A stretch of DNA of 64,000 bases from the NCBI GenBank assembly GCA_020073445.1, contig JAIQFE010000031.1:1-64000 (forward strand). Reading direction: 5' to 3'. Source of the stretch: Terriglobia bacterium (GTDB lineage Bacteria; Acidobacteriota; Terriglobia; Bryobacterales; Bryobacteraceae). Under the pieces are notes generated by a model, which worked only from the letters and a program-made list of their open reading frames with translations, was not told where the DNA came from and did not search any database. The translations under genes and the position numbers were made by a program. Below, in pieces: positions 7,856-16,865 of the stretch; position 1 is the first letter of the stretch, and every line of letters begins with the position of its first letter.

Positions 7856-9196
7856 TTGCTTCTCTCCACCTCGACCTACTTCGTATTCCTGGTCGGCGTA
7901 TTCTTCCTCTACTGGTCGGTCTCGCGAGTTCGAGCGCTTGCGTTGAGCTTACTCCTTTTTGCGAACTATTTCTTCTATGCCCGCTGGAATCTTTGGTATC
8001 TGGCGATCATTCCGCTGGCTTCCACCTGCGATTATTTCATCGGCCTGGGCCTCCAGGCGACGCCCAATCGCGTGCTGCGGCGGCTGCTGGTAACGGCCAG
8101 CATCGCGCTGAATATCGGTCTGATTGCGCTTGCACGCAACTGGAAACTATCGATCACGCTCTCTTTCTACGCGTTCCAGGCGCTGACGTATACGATCGAT
8201 CTGTACCGGCGCGATGCGAAGGCGACCCAGAGTTATCTGGCGCACCTTGCCGCGGTCTCCTTCTTCCCGACTATCCTGGCCGGGCCGATCACGCGCGTTT
8301 CGGTTTTGCTCGATCAGTTCGAAAAGCGAAGCCCGCTGCAAGCGGCCGACGGAGGGCGCGCGCTGTTTCTCATCGGGCTCGGGCTGATCAAGAAGCTGAT
8401 GATCGCCGACTACCTGGGCGGGAACCTGGTCAATCGCGTGTTCGATTTTCCCAATCTCTACACCGGCGCGGAGAACCTGATCGCGGTGTATTCGTATACG
8501 CTGCAACTGTATTACGACTTTTCCGGCTACACCGATATCGCCATCGGATCGGCGCTGCTGCTGGGGATCAAGCTCCCGGCGAATTTCAACATGCCATACG
8601 CGGCGCACAATATCGCCGACTTCTGGCGTCGCTGGCACATCACTCTGTCCAACTGGCTGCGCGATTACCTGTACTTTTCGCTGCCGGGACTGCGTTCCAA
8701 GTGGAAGATCTTCACTTATACGAATCTGCTGATCACCATGGTGCTCGGCGGGCTGTGGCACGGGCAGAGCTGGAATTTTGCGATCTGGGGTGCGCTGCAC
8801 GGGCTGGGGCTGGTGATCGTCCGGCTGTGGCAGACGCGTACGGGGACCAAGCCGGCCACGGGCTTTTGGCGCATCGCGAGCATTGTGCTCACGGTCCATT
8901 ACGTGGCTTTCGCGTGGATCTTCTTCCGCGCGCCAAACCTTGAGACTGCTTTGGCGATCCTGGCCCGGATCGGTTCGCGAACGATTTCTTTCGCGAACGT
9001 TTCCGCGGGGCTGTGGGTGATCCTGGCGATCGCCGTCGTGGCGCATTATTTGCCGAAGAAGTGGTACGAGTTTAGCGTCAACTTGTATGTTCGCGCGCCG
9101 TTCTTCGCGCAGGCCGGGGCGCTGGCGGCGCTGGTGATCGGGCTGCAATACGTCGCGCAAACGGGCGCTGCGCCGTTCGTGTATCAGCGGTTCTAA
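7856..9196 (+). CDS. MBOAT-family membrane O-acyltransferase (AlgI/PatA/DltB-like)
   Basis: 446 residues, about ten predicted membrane helices. MBOAT hallmarks are present: FWRRWHITLSNWLRDYLYF around residue 257 and the catalytic-histidine region GGLWHGQSWNFAIWGALHG around residue 296. Such proteins move acetyl groups across the membrane to acetylate alginate, cellulose or peptidoglycan. Start is TTG at 7856-7858, the only start that includes the first helix. It overlaps the next gene (TAATG), which encodes an SGNH hydrolase, the usual partner that attaches or removes the acetyl group. Substrate cannot be told from sequence. Confidence 0.88.
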   Translation: MLLSTSTYFVFLVGVFFLYWSVSRVRALALSLLLFANYFFYARWNLWYLAIIPLASTCDYFIGLGLQATPNRVLRRLLVTASIALNIGLIALARNWKLSITLSFYAFQALTYTIDLYRRDAKATQSYLAHLAAVSFFPTILAGPITRVSVLLDQFEKRSPLQAADGGRALFLIGLGLIKKLMIADYLGGNLVNRVFDFPNLYTGAENLIAVYSYTLQLYYDFSGYTDIAIGSALLLGIKLPANFNMPYAAHNIADFWRRWHITLSNWLRDYLYFSLPGLRSKWKIFTYTNLLITMVLGGLWHGQSWNFAIWGALHGLGLVIVRLWQTRTGTKPATGFWRIASIVLTVHYVAFAWIFFRAPNLETALAILARIGSRTISFANVSAGLWVILAIAVVAHYLPKKWYEFSVNLYVRAPFFAQAGALAALVIGLQYVAQTGAAPFVYQRF

Positions 9197-10548
9197 TGCG
9201 GAAAACGATACTGGCGGTGATCACGTTTGCGGTGCTGATCCTGCTGCCACGCGTGGTCCCGGCGCTCAAGAACTACGTGTCGCTCGACCCGCGCGATATT
9301 CCGCTAGTGTGGGATCTTCCTGTTCCCAAACCCAAAGAACTGGAGACGGACGCAGTTCGCGCGCAACGCCTCCAAGTTCCCAAGCCCCGGAACCTGCTCG
9401 ATCCGCAGAGGGCTCTCGACCATTTTTATGACGCGCTGCTTCAGGGCCGGCCGGTGCGGGTCCTGCATTACGGCGATTCGCCCACCACGGGCGATCTGAT
9501 CACGGCCGATGCGCGCGCGATGTTCCAGAAGCAGTTCGGCGACGGCGGCGCGGGGTTCGTGCTCATGGCGAAACCGTGGGCCTGGTATTTTCACCGCGGC
9601 GTGGATATGGATTCGTCCAAGTGGACCATCGACGTCGCCGGCGATACGCAGATCAAGGACGGTCTCCACGGGCTGGGCGGCGCGAGCTTCCAGGGATCGC
9701 CCGGGGCGGTGGCGACCTTCACTGTGAAGAACGAACAGCACACCGCGGAAATCGCATACCTGGAGCAGCCCGACGGCGGGACGTTTTCCTTCGAAGCCGA
9801 TGGAACCGTGCTGGGGACGGTCGAGACCGCGGCTGAAACACTGGGAGAAAAGCCGCAACCCGCGTGGAAGTTGTTCGAACTGCCCGCCGGGACCAAAAAG
9901 TTCACCGTGCGCGTCGAAAGCGGCCGGGTCCGGCTATACGGAGTGGAGTTCAGCAAGGGCAGGCCGGGCGTCCTGTACAGCAGTCTGGGCGTCAACGGCG
10001 CGAACATTACGCTGCTGAGCCGCGCCTTCAATGGAGGGCACTGGACAGCTCAGCTGCATCACTACAAGCCCGATCTGGTGGTGCTGGCGTACGGCACCAA
10101 CGAAAGCGGCTTTCCCCAATTCGTCGATTCCACGTGGGCCGCCGAGATGAAAGCGGCCGTGAAGCGGGTCCAGACCGCGCTGCCCGATTCGTCGATCCTG
10201 CTGATGAGTCCCATGGACCGGGGCGAGCGCAACGAACGCGGGGAGATCGAGACCATCGCGGCGATGCCCAGGCTGGTGAAGATCGAAGCGAAAGTGGCCG
10301 AAGATACGGGTGTGGCGTTCTTCAATACGTTCCAGGCGATGGGCGGGGACGGGACCATGGCGCGCTGGTATGCCGCCGAACCGCGCCTGGTCGGATCGGA
10401 TTACATCCACCCCATGCCGGCAGGGGCCAAGATCGTGGGGGAACTGTTGTACAGCGCCCTGCGCGATGGCTATAACGAATATAAGCTGCGACAATTAAAG
10501 AGCAGGGAAGGTGGGGCCAAGGCCCCGGAGGCCAGCACTACGAAGTGA
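9196..10548 (+). CDS. SGNH/GDSL-family hydrolase, membrane-anchored, copy 1
   Basis: 450 residues with an N-terminal signal anchor (residues about 4-24). SGNH blocks are visible: nucleophile Ser95 in HYGDSPTTGD, AYGTNES near residue 297 and the Asp/His pair SDYIHPM near residue 400. Between block I and the Asn block lies a beta-sandwich-like insertion (about 130-250) resembling a carbohydrate-binding module. With the upstream MBOAT it likely acts on acetyl groups of an envelope polymer, as in PatA/PatB or AlgI/AlgX systems. Starts inside the MBOAT stop (TAATG) and ends in a 4-base overlap with its paralogue. Confidence 0.83.
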   Translation: MRKTILAVITFAVLILLPRVVPALKNYVSLDPRDIPLVWDLPVPKPKELETDAVRAQRLQVPKPRNLLDPQRALDHFYDALLQGRPVRVLHYGDSPTTGDLITADARAMFQKQFGDGGAGFVLMAKPWAWYFHRGVDMDSSKWTIDVAGDTQIKDGLHGLGGASFQGSPGAVATFTVKNEQHTAEIAYLEQPDGGTFSFEADGTVLGTVETAAETLGEKPQPAWKLFELPAGTKKFTVRVESGRVRLYGVEFSKGRPGVLYSSLGVNGANITLLSRAFNGGHWTAQLHHYKPDLVVLAYGTNESGFPQFVDSTWAAEMKAAVKRVQTALPDSSILLMSPMDRGERNERGEIETIAAMPRLVKIEAKVAEDTGVAFFNTFQAMGGDGTMARWYAAEPRLVGSDYIHPMPAGAKIVGELLYSALRDGYNEYKLRQLKSREGGAKAPEASTTK

Positions 10549-12002
10549 AGAGGTTTTTCCAATTCTTGGTTGCGTCTTGCGTCATGTTGACGGTCGCCAC
10601 CTGCGTGGCGGTGGCCGTGCAGCCTTCCAAGTCGGCAAAGTCCGCAAAGAAAACTCCTCCAAAGACTTCGAAGACGGCCGCAAAAAAGAAGTACGTTTCG
10701 AGTGCGGCCAAAAAGCCAAGTAAGGCCAGCAAGGTCAAGACCGCCGCGAAAAAGATAGTCACTGCCCCCAAGACGCTAGTGACCGCGAAAGCCCGAGCGG
10801 CGGCTCATGAATATGTCTACGAGAACGTGGCCGAAGGTGCGGATATCCCGGTCGATAATGCCGCGGCTCTGATTCCGTTCTTCGAACAGCTCTATCGCCA
10901 TCAGCGGGGTGAAGTAGCCGGACCGGTTCACATCCTGCACTATGGCGATTCGCACACCGCCGCCGATGAGTGGACCGGCGATCTGCGTACGCACTTCCAG
11001 GAGAAATTCGGCGATGGCGGAAGCGGATTCTCGCTGGCCGGGCGACCCTGGAACAGCTATCGCCGGATGGATGTACGCTCGGGATCGACGCGGGGCTGGC
11101 ACACCGATGGCCTGGTGGGCCGCGCGGGCGACGGCGTGTACGGCTTAGGCGGCGTGAGTCTGTCCACCACGAGTGCCCACGAAGCGGTTTATCTGGACGC
11201 AAACGCGGCTCAATTCGAGTTGTTCTACTATCAGCAGCCCGGCGGCGGCACGTTGCAGCTCTACGACAACGGCGTCGCGATGGAACAGATTTCGACGGAT
11301 GGCGAACCCGGCCCCGCCTACTATCATCTGGAAGCGACTCCCGGCATGCATCGCGTGGAAGCGGAAACGCTGGATCGCAATCCCGTGCGCCTGTTCGGCT
11401 GGGTGGCGGAGAACACCACCGGCGTTACCTACGAAGAGTTGGGGATCAACGGTGCCGAGGCGTCCATCATTCTGGGCTGGAACGAAGAAACGCTGCGGTC
11501 CAATATCGAGCGGCGCAATCCAGCGCTGATCGTACTGGCCTATGGCACCAATGAAGCCGGACGCAAGGACTGGACGCTGGAGAGCTATCGGGATATGTAC
11601 TCGCGGCTCATTGAACGGTTAAGGATGGATGCCCCCACGGCGACGATTCTGGTGATTGGCCCGGCGGACCGCACGCAAAAGGTCCGTAAAGTGGGCTGGC
11701 AGACGATGGAAAAAATCGAGGTAATCGCCGAGGCGCAGAGACAAGCGGCGCTGGCCAACGGCTGCGCTTTTTGGGATCTGCGGGCGAAGATGGGCGGCAA
11801 GGGTTCGATGCTGAAATGGGTCGCCGCGGGCATGGCCCAGGCCGATCACGTGCACTTCACGGGTCCTGGGTACAGGATGCTGGGCGACGCGGTGTTTCGC
11901 GATGTGATGAGCCAGTACGACATCTTCCTGCAAGCGCGCGCTGCGATCGTCGCGAACGCGACGTCAACTCCTTCCAATGCCACGGCTGCTGGAAACCAAT
12001 GA
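10545..12002 (+). CDS. SGNH/GDSL-family hydrolase with Lys/Ala-rich linker, copy 2
   Basis: 485 residues; paralogue of the preceding gene. Signal peptide-like N-terminus (residues 1-26), then a strongly basic Lys/Ala/Ser/Thr linker (about 28-88) that looks like a histone-H1-like tail and may hold the enzyme to anionic cell-wall polymers. SGNH motifs: Ser136 in HYGDSHTAADEW, AYGTNEAG near residue 330 and DHVHFTGPGY near residue 434. Start is GTG 10545, overlapping the previous stop by 4 bases (GTGA). It ends in an ATGA overlap with the small zinc-ribbon gene. Confidence 0.82.
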   Translation: MKRFFQFLVASCVMLTVATCVAVAVQPSKSAKSAKKTPPKTSKTAAKKKYVSSAAKKPSKASKVKTAAKKIVTAPKTLVTAKARAAAHEYVYENVAEGADIPVDNAAALIPFFEQLYRHQRGEVAGPVHILHYGDSHTAADEWTGDLRTHFQEKFGDGGSGFSLAGRPWNSYRRMDVRSGSTRGWHTDGLVGRAGDGVYGLGGVSLSTTSAHEAVYLDANAAQFELFYYQQPGGGTLQLYDNGVAMEQISTDGEPGPAYYHLEATPGMHRVEAETLDRNPVRLFGWVAENTTGVTYEELGINGAEASIILGWNEETLRSNIERRNPALIVLAYGTNEAGRKDWTLESYRDMYSRLIERLRMDAPTATILVIGPADRTQKVRKVGWQTMEKIEVIAEAQRQAALANGCAFWDLRAKMGGKGSMLKWVAAGMAQADHVHFTGPGYRMLGDAVFRDVMSQYDIFLQARAAIVANATSTPSNATAAGNQ

Positions 12003-12169
12003 CCGGGGATTCGGCCCAAACATCAGGCCAGACTGTGAGCGGAGATTTGTATTGTCCCCGCTGTCGACAGGAAGTAAAGGATCCGCTGATTTGCGGCGAC
12101 TGCCTCTCGACAATTTGCCGCCGGTGCGGAACGCCGCTCGAACAGGTCGACGAGTTGGGCATCGGCTAA
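11999..12169 (+). CDS. 56-residue zinc-ribbon protein
   Basis: A small ORF whose ATG overlaps the stop of the preceding SGNH gene (ATGA, 11999-12002). It encodes three CxxC pairs: YCPRCRQ, ICGDCLS and CRRCGTP, a treble-clef/zinc-ribbon pattern, ending ELGIG. Translational coupling and cysteine spacing support that it is real. The next reading frame starts before this one ends and begins with a hydrophobic segment, so the two may originally have been one protein (zinc ribbon, membrane helix, SH3) split by a frameshift, or be joined by programmed frameshifting. Confidence 0.65.
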   Translation: MTGDSAQTSGQTVSGDLYCPRCRQEVKDPLICGDCLSTICRRCGTPLEQVDELGIG

Positions 12170-13392
12170 CCGCAATCGTCGTTGCATCGCTGCTGCTAGT
12201 TTCCTGCCGGACGTCTTCATCAAAGGCCCCGTCAAAACCACAATCGCCCGTTGTGGGAATCGCCTACACGGGGCCGACTGCGATCAATCTTCGCGAGGAT
12301 CTGGGACCGCGGGCGAATGTCGTGGCTACGCTCCAGCACGGCGAACGGCTGGAGGTGCTGGAGACACGACGCAGGTTCGTTCGCGTACGCACGTCGAAGG
12401 GCCTGGAAGGCTGGACCGATGCAAACTTTTTGCTGAGCCAGCAACAGGTCGCCGATCTGGACCGGCTATCGGAGTTCGCGGCAAAACTTCCTTCGCAGGG
12501 CAAAGGGACGACGTTTGATTCCCTGAACGTCCACACCGCCCCGAGCCGGCAAGCCCCCAGCTTCACGCAAATTCCGGAAGGCGGCGCGGTGGATGTGCTG
12601 GTGCATCGGGTATCGCCGCGGAACGCCGTGATGCCTCCCTCGGCGGCGCCGGTGAAGAAGAGCAAAACCTCCGGCAAGAACGCGTCTAAGGCGGACAAAT
12701 CGGCGAAATCGGGCAAAGAGACGCCTCCGCCACCTCCGCCGCCGGCTCCCGCGCTTCCGGCCAATTGGGTGGATTTGTCGCGTCCGCGCGCCGCGGAGCT
12801 AGGCGGTGAATCAGTGGTTGCGAACGCGGCCCCCGTGCCCACCGACGATTGGTATCTGGTACGCACCCACGACGGGAAAGCCGGCTGGGTGCTGGCGCGC
12901 CAGATCTCCATGTCGATCCCCGACGAAGTGGCGCAGTACGCCGAGCGCCACATCATCACCGGGTACTTGTCGCTGGGGAAGGTGGGGTCGACCGACAAGG
13001 ACAATTGGCTGTGGACCACCACCTCGGCGGGTTCGCAAGCCTTGGACTTCGATAGCTTTCGCGTGTTCGTCTGGAGCACCAAGCGGAGCCGCTATGAGAC
13101 GGCGTATATCGAACGCAACGTGAAGGGCCACTATCCAATCCAGGCGCAGCCCCGAAACGGCGAGGACGCATCCTTCTCGGTGGTGGTCGAAGACAAGGAC
13201 GGACAAGTCTACAAGAAGACCTATGCGTTTAGCGGCTATCGCGTGAAGCTGGTCTCGAAGGAGCCGCGTCCGGAGCCGCCTGCGGTGCCCGAAGTCCGCA
13301 CCACAGGCAGCTTTGAAGAAGTCCAGGCCGTGAAGAAAGTGAGCTGGGCGGAGAAGCTGCGGGACGTACGGAAGCGCTGGTTCGGAAGATAG
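12124..13392 (+). CDS. SH3-domain lipoprotein with Lys-rich and polyproline linker
   Basis: 422 residues if started at GTG 12124. The N-terminus has arginines followed by LTAIVVASLLLVSC, a lipobox with predicted lipidated Cys28. Two bacterial SH3-like repeats follow (ptaINLREDLG... GLEGWTDANFL, about residues 45-105; and a second around 130-170 and 235-265 interrupted by a linker of Lys/Ser and seven prolines). Bacterial SH3 domains bind peptidoglycan peptides. No other ATG/GTG/TTG lies closer to the hydrophobic segment. Overlaps the zinc-ribbon ORF by 46 bases in another frame and closes the O-acetylation operon. Confidence 0.75.
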   Translation: MRNAARTGRRVGHRLTAIVVASLLLVSCRTSSSKAPSKPQSPVVGIAYTGPTAINLREDLGPRANVVATLQHGERLEVLETRRRFVRVRTSKGLEGWTDANFLLSQQQVADLDRLSEFAAKLPSQGKGTTFDSLNVHTAPSRQAPSFTQIPEGGAVDVLVHRVSPRNAVMPPSAAPVKKSKTSGKNASKADKSAKSGKETPPPPPPPAPALPANWVDLSRPRAAELGGESVVANAAPVPTDDWYLVRTHDGKAGWVLARQISMSIPDEVAQYAERHIITGYLSLGKVGSTDKDNWLWTTTSAGSQALDFDSFRVFVWSTKRSRYETAYIERNVKGHYPIQAQPRNGEDASFSVVVEDKDGQVYKKTYAFSGYRVKLVSKEPRPEPPAVPEVRTTGSFEEVQAVKKVSWAEKLRDVRKRWFGR

Positions 13393-13401
13393 CCGCCCTA
13401 T

Positions 13402-14655
13402 TTACCGCCGAGGGCCCCAGCGGAGCCACGCGAGAGCTGGAAGCAGTGTAGCGGCACCCGTGGCCACCGCTAGCATTTGTACGCTGGCGCCACGATCGAG
13501 CAGTTGACCTGCCACGAAGCTAGAGATCGCCATCGCGAGCATGTAAAGCGCGAATTCGGCGGAGAAGACGCGGCCTCGAAATTGGTCTTCGGTCATTTGT
13601 TGGAGCAGCGTCGTGGATGCGGTCCAGGCGGCCGAACCACCGGTGTGGGAGAACACTACGGTAGCCGCGGCGAATGCCAGCGATCCGGCGAGGCCCAAGG
13701 CAGCATATCCCACCGCGCTCATCAGAAACGACGCCAGGATCGTCCCGTACAAGCGTCTGGCATTCACGCCCGCAAAGTTTCCGCCCAGAATCGCACCGAT
13801 CGTGGCACCCAAACCGCGCGATGCGAAAAACGTGCTCATTCCAAGCGTTCCGGCTTGGCGGCTGGTCAGGCCAGCCAGTTGGACCGGGAAGAGCTTCTGT
13901 CCGAGAACTGGGAGGATCACCCAGTTGATTCCCATCACGCCCACGCCGCCCTTCACCAGCAAGACGGCCAGCAGTTTTCGGTCGCGCGCGACATAGCGCA
14001 GGCCCTCGGCAATCGGCCTGAAATCGAACAGTTCGCGAATGCGAAGGTGGGGCCGGTCTTGGGCGTGCGGTTCGGAGAAATGCATTCGGCGGATGAGCAG
14101 CGCGGAAGCGACGAAGGAGAGCGAGTCCAGTACAAACACCGTTTCGCGGCCGAAGGCGACGTCCACGATGCCGCCGAGCGCGGCGCCGGACGCAAAGACC
14201 ACCGACCACGTCGCGGAGGAAAGAGCATTGGCAACCGGAACCTGCTCTGGCCGGGCGACGTTCGGAATGGTGGCGCTGCGGCCGGGCTCGAACAGGGCGT
14301 AACAACTCGTTTCGAGGGCCAGCAATAGGAACAGGAGCCACAGCATTCCGGCCGACCGCACCAGCAGCATTGCGAGAACGATCCCGGCGCGCGAGAGGTC
14401 GGCGAATATCATGACTTTCTTGCGCGAGATGCGGTCGTTGATCACACCGGCGCTAGGGGACATGAAAACCTGCGGGAGCACCTGCATCAGGAACGCGAAT
14501 GCGACCATCTGAGCGCTTCCGGTGATTTCGATAAGGAAGCTGAAGATGGCGACGGAGTAAAACCAGTCGCCCATCTCGCTAACGATCTGCGCGGACCATA
14601 GCAGCCGCACATTGCGGTTGTCGCGGAGCAGGTGCCAGTAGGCGGAAAGCGGCAC
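13402..14655 (-). CDS. MFS transporter (MFS_3/EntS-like)
   Basis: 417 residues with about 12 membrane helices. The N-terminal segment (RDNRNVRLLWSAQIVSEMGDWFYSVAIFSF) and the loop INDRISRKKVMIFADLSRAG match the MFS_3 group that includes the enterobactin exporter EntS and macrolide exporters. Substrate is not predictable here. It starts one base after the trpS stop, so it is probably read through from trpS. Confidence 0.85.
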   Translation of the reverse strand: MPLSAYWHLLRDNRNVRLLWSAQIVSEMGDWFYSVAIFSFLIEITGSAQMVAFAFLMQVLPQVFMSPSAGVINDRISRKKVMIFADLSRAGIVLAMLLVRSAGMLWLLFLLLALETSCYALFEPGRSATIPNVARPEQVPVANALSSATWSVVFASGAALGGIVDVAFGRETVFVLDSLSFVASALLIRRMHFSEPHAQDRPHLRIRELFDFRPIAEGLRYVARDRKLLAVLLVKGGVGVMGINWVILPVLGQKLFPVQLAGLTSRQAGTLGMSTFFASRGLGATIGAILGGNFAGVNARRLYGTILASFLMSAVGYAALGLAGSLAFAAATVVFSHTGGSAAWTASTTLLQQMTEDQFRGRVFSAEFALYMLAMAISSFVAGQLLDRGASVQMLAVATGAATLLPALAWLRWGPRR

Positions 14656-14656
14656 G

Positions 14657-15646
14657 CTAGTCGAATGCGAAAAGGCCCATCGCGCGTTTTACTTTCTTGA
14701 GAGTACTGTCGGCGATGCGCCGGGCATTCGCCGAGCCGAGACTAAGCGCGTCGGTGATCTCTTCTGGCGTAATCTCGCGGTAGCGTTTCTGGATCGGTTC
14801 CAGCCCTGCGACCACGGCCTCGGCCACGGTTTTCTTCAAGTCTCCGTATCGCATGCCGGAGAAGCGCGCGCGCATATCGTCGTTTGAGGCATCCGTGAAC
14901 GCCTGATAAATCGCCAGCAGATTGCGCACCCCCGCGCCGGGATCGTCGAAATCGACGCCGGTTTTGGAGTCGGTGGTCGCCCGCATGATCTTCTTGCGGA
15001 TCACCGAGGGCTCATCCAATAGGCCGATCGCGTGGCCCGTGCCCGCTTCCGACTTGCTCATCTTCTTCTCCGGATCGTCCAGGCCCATGACGCGCGCGCC
15101 GACGGTTGGGAGATGGGTCGCGGGCATCGTGAACGTCTCGCCGTTTTCGGGATACAGCGAGTTGAAACGCTGGGCGATGTCGCGGGTCAGCTCGACGTGT
15201 TGCCTCTGGTCATCGCCGACCGGAACGACGTCCGCCTGGTACAGGAGAATATCGGCCGCCATGAGCACGGGGTACTGCAACAGTCCGTCGCTGATCGTTT
15301 CCTGAGCTTGTGATTTGGCCTTGTACTGCGTCATGCGCTCCAGCCAGCCGACCGGCGTCACGCAGGTAAGCAGCCAGGCGAGCTCGGCGTGCTCGGGAAC
15401 GCGCGACTGCAGCACCAGAGATTTCTTGTCGATCCCGATGGCCAGCAGAATGCCTGCCAGCTGCTGAATCTTGGTGTTCAGCTCCTTGGGATCCTGGTAG
15501 ACCGTGATCGCGTGGAGGTCTACGATGCAGTAGATGCTATCGTAGTCATACTGAATCTTGGCCCAGTTCTTCAGCGCGCCCAGATAATTCCCGATGTGCG
15601 GACTGCCTGTCGGCTGGATACCGGATAGAACTCGTTTCATCTTCAT
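14657..15646 (-). CDS. trpS: Tryptophanyl-tRNA synthetase
   Basis: A 329-residue class I aminoacyl-tRNA synthetase that charges tRNA-Trp. Class I signatures are the HIGH-like PHIGNYLG (residues 16-23) and the KMSKS loop KKMSKSEAG (near residue 195). Length is typical of bacterial TrpRS. Two in-frame ATGs (15646 and 15640) are equally plausible; neither has a good Shine-Dalgarno. It is divergent from the rRNA methyltransferase gene with only 25 bases between. Confidence 0.96.
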   Translation of the reverse strand: MKMKRVLSGIQPTGSPHIGNYLGALKNWAKIQYDYDSIYCIVDLHAITVYQDPKELNTKIQQLAGILLAIGIDKKSLVLQSRVPEHAELAWLLTCVTPVGWLERMTQYKAKSQAQETISDGLLQYPVLMAADILLYQADVVPVGDDQRQHVELTRDIAQRFNSLYPENGETFTMPATHLPTVGARVMGLDDPEKKMSKSEAGTGHAIGLLDEPSVIRKKIMRATTDSKTGVDFDDPGAGVRNLLAIYQAFTDASNDDMRARFSGMRYGDLKKTVAEAVVAGLEPIQKRYREITPEEITDALSLGSANARRIADSTLKKVKRAMGLFAFD

Positions 15647-15671
15647 TAGCAGGGAATTCTTATCGTAAACG

Positions 15672-16865
15672 ATGTCATCTCACGACGTACAAATTGACAA
15701 GTGGGTCTATGGCGGCGAAGGCTTGGCCCGTCTAGCGCCGCAAGGCGCGTCCAAAGAGGAAGCCGGTAGAGTTGTGCTTGTGCCGTCGGTTCTGCCGGGC
15801 GAGACCGCGCGGATCGACTTCGGCAAGGACGTCCATGCCTCGTTAGTCGAGGTGCTCACGCCTGCACCCGAGCGCGTCGCGCCACCGTGTCCGCTATTCA
15901 CGATTTGCGGTGGTTGCCACTATCAGCACGCGCCGTACGAGTACCAGCTCGCTCGCAAGGTCGAGATCCTGCGCGAACAGTTGCAGCGCGTCGGCAAGAT
16001 CAAGTTCGAAGGCGAGATTGGCGTGATCAGCGGTCCGCCGCTCGGGTATCGCAATCGCGCTCAATTTCATGTGGCCGAAGGAAAGATCGGTTACCTGGCC
16101 GCGCGTTCGCATGAGCTGGTTCCAGTGGAGGGCGAATGCCCGGTATCGTCACCGCGCCTGAACCAGGCCCTGGCCGAGATGCGCGGAAGACTGAGCGATC
16201 CGCGCTTCCCGCGGTTCGTTCAGGCTGTCGAGATCTTCACCGACGAGACCGATGTCCAGATCAACGTGATCGAAACGGAGCGCGCCGTTGCCCGCCGGTT
16301 TTACGAATGGTGCGAGTCGAAGCAGGCGATTGACTACCAGACCTCATTCGGCACATTTCGTGTAAGCTCAAAATCGTTTTTCCAGGTGAATCGATTCCTG
16401 GTGGAGAAACTGGTAGAAGCTGCGATCCCGGAACAGGGCGGGGAATCCGCATTGGACCTGTACGCCGGCGTGGGATTGTTCGCCTTGCCCATGGCCCGCC
16501 GATTCCGCTCGGTGACCGCCGTAGAGACGGGATCGAGCGCCGCGCACGACCTGGAATTCAACGCGTCGCGGGCCGAGCTGACCGTGAAGATGGAACAAGC
16601 CCGCGTGGAAGATTATCTTGAGCGCCTGCAAGCCACCCCGGACTTTGTTTTGGCCGATCCGCCTCGCGCGGGATTAGGCAAGGACGTGGTCGGGCATCTG
16701 CAAAGGCTCTCGCCGCCGCGGGTGACGATTGTTTCCTGCGATCCGGCGACGCTGGCTCGCGACCTGGCGGGGCTTACGAGCTACCAAATCGAGTCGCTGA
16801 CGATGGTCGATCTGTTCCCGCAAACGTACCACTTGGAAACCATCGCCCGGCTCCGCAGAACTTAA
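15672..16865 (+). CDS. 23S rRNA (uracil-C5)-methyltransferase, RlmD/TrmA family
   Basis: 397 residues. An N-terminal TRAM-like domain is followed by an iron-sulfur site (CPLFTICGGC, residues about 73-82, with a fourth Cys in GECPVSS) as in RlmD. The C-terminal Rossmann domain has ALDLYAGVGLFALPM (SAM binding), LADPPRAGLG and the catalytic Cys356 in VSCDPATLARD, ending with the conserved HLETIARL. It would methylate C5 of a uridine in 23S rRNA; the exact site (747 or 1939) cannot be assigned. Overlaps the convergent tag gene by 4 bases. Confidence 0.9.
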   Translation: MSSHDVQIDKWVYGGEGLARLAPQGASKEEAGRVVLVPSVLPGETARIDFGKDVHASLVEVLTPAPERVAPPCPLFTICGGCHYQHAPYEYQLARKVEILREQLQRVGKIKFEGEIGVISGPPLGYRNRAQFHVAEGKIGYLAARSHELVPVEGECPVSSPRLNQALAEMRGRLSDPRFPRFVQAVEIFTDETDVQINVIETERAVARRFYEWCESKQAIDYQTSFGTFRVSSKSFFQVNRFLVEKLVEAAIPEQGGESALDLYAGVGLFALPMARRFRSVTAVETGSSAAHDLEFNASRAELTVKMEQARVEDYLERLQATPDFVLADPPRAGLGKDVVGHLQRLSPPRVTIVSCDPATLARDLAGLTSYQIESLTMVDLFPQTYHLETIARLRRT

